Assembly (NCBI GenBank): GCA_964554185.1
Contig: CAZKNJ010000075.1
Span: forward strand, 1 to 6,960
DNA length: 6,960 nt
Origin: CAZKNJ01 sp964554185
Lineage (GTDB): Bacteria > 4484-113
Direction of reading: 5' to 3'
This document shows positions 6,427 through 6,960 of the stretch, piece after piece. Position 1 is the stretch's first letter, and each line of letters opens with the position of its first letter. Made by a program: the position numbers and the translations under genes. The notes under the pieces are model-generated. The model was not told where the DNA came from. It worked only from the letters and a program-made list of their open reading frames with translations, and ran no database searches.

Positions 6427-6960
6427 CTAGTGCTTCGGCGCCAGCTTCTCCGGCCAGTCGCCGTTGATAAGGTAGCGTCCGGCCTCAATCGCCGCGGTTG
6501 CGCCTTCACCCACCGACACCGTCATCTGCCGGTGGCTTAAGTAGGTCACGTCGCCCACCGCGAAGATGCCCGGCTTCTCCGTGCGCATCCGCCCGTCTAC
6601 GTAGATCTCGCCGGTGTCGGCCAGCTTGAGGATATTCGCGGCGAACTTGGTGTTGGGGGTGTGCCCGATGAACACGAAGACAGCCGCCGTGGAAAACTCC
6701 TCCTCTTCACCGGTCTGCGTATTCTTGAGGATTACGCCCTCCACCTTCTCGTTGCCCAGCACCCGGGTGATGACGCGGTTGAGCATCAACTCCACATTCG
6801 GCAGAGCTTTAGTGCGGCTTATCGCGATGGGCTGCGCGCGGAAGCCCTCGCGCCGGTGCACCAGCGTGACCTTGCCGCAAACGCTCGCCAGGTACTGCGC
6901 TTCTTCCATCGCCGCGTCGCCGCCGCCGACGATGATGACGTCCTGCCCCTTGAAGAACGG
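6427..6960 (-). CDS. trxB: Thioredoxin reductase (NADPH), C-terminal part; start lies beyond the right edge
   Basis: This is a flavoprotein that reduces thioredoxin with NADPH. The frame is open from the right edge to a TAG at 6429-6427, giving 177 visible residues of an expected 310-320. The visible part opens with PFFKGQ and the NADPH-binding GGGDAAMEE, followed by HRREGFRA, whose arginines recognise the NADPH phosphate. The C-terminal FAD segment GIFAVGD and the RQM...GEGATAA motif follow. The redox CxxC is not in the window; in the family it sits just before PFF, so it should lie within about ten codons of the edge. An internal ATG at 6909 is not the start, because the nucleotide-binding motif lies upstream of it. 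Other members of the family, such as ferredoxin-NADP reductases, lack the CxxC and could look alike here, but GGGDxAxEE with HRRxxFRA favours thioredoxin reductase. Confidence 0.92.
   Translation of the reverse strand, partial: PFFKGQDVIIVGGGDAAMEEAQYLASVCGKVTLVHRREGFRAQPIAISRTKALPNVELMLNRVITRVLGNEKVEGVILKNTQTGEEEEFSTAAVFVFIGHTPNTKFAANILKLADTGEIYVDGRMRTEKPGIFAVGDVTYLSHRQMTVSVGEGATAAIEAGRYLINGDWPEKLAPKH

Noticed and set aside
5757..6509. Minus-strand open frame of 250 codons opposite the dismutase
   Set aside because: It is antisense to a gene with all metal ligands and also overlaps the end of thioredoxin reductase.

Overview
The window looks like a piece of a draft or metagenome-assembled bacterial scaffold: high GC, strong GGAGG-type ribosome binding sites, sigma-70-like promoters, and a run of exactly 100 N (1585-1684) that is a conventional gap of unknown size. 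The taxon cannot be fixed from this stretch. A dockerin-tailed secreted subtilase, an archaeal-like Mn/Fe superoxide dismutase and a NicO/UreH-like membrane protein fit several poorly cultured phyla.

Layout, left to right. (1) 1-1516, minus strand: two adjacent paralogous genes for small secreted proteins of a family I do not recognise (about 235 residues each). The left one loses its last few codons at the window edge. Each has its own promoter of the same design (TTGACA, 18-bp spacer, TAGACT or TAGATT) and a similar short leader. (2) 1585-1684: assembly gap. (3) 1685-4906/4933, minus strand: a large multidomain subtilisin-like (S8) protease with a lipoprotein-like N-terminus, propeptide, catalytic domain, several beta-sandwich domains and a C-terminal dockerin-type calcium-binding module that runs up to the gap. 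(4) 5006-5665, minus strand: a six-helix membrane protein of the NicO/UreH/DsbD-like transporter superfamily. (5) 5784-6392, plus strand: an Fe/Mn superoxide dismutase, divergent from the membrane protein. (6) 6427-6960, minus strand: the C-terminal half of thioredoxin reductase, convergent with the dismutase and cut by the right edge.

The left 4.9 kb is devoted to exported proteins (protease plus the paralog pair). The right 2 kb has an oxidative-stress and redox theme (superoxide dismutase, thioredoxin reductase, a possible metal transporter). Each gene seems to have its own promoter, so this is a row of single transcription units rather than one operon. The most interesting points are the unrecognised paralog pair with matched promoters, the protease start region (likely CTG start, with an inverted repeat over the ribosome binding site), the His-for-Gln change in the dismutase active site, and a probable leaderless start on the membrane-protein gene. 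I found no CRISPR array, tRNA, rRNA, transposase or phage gene.
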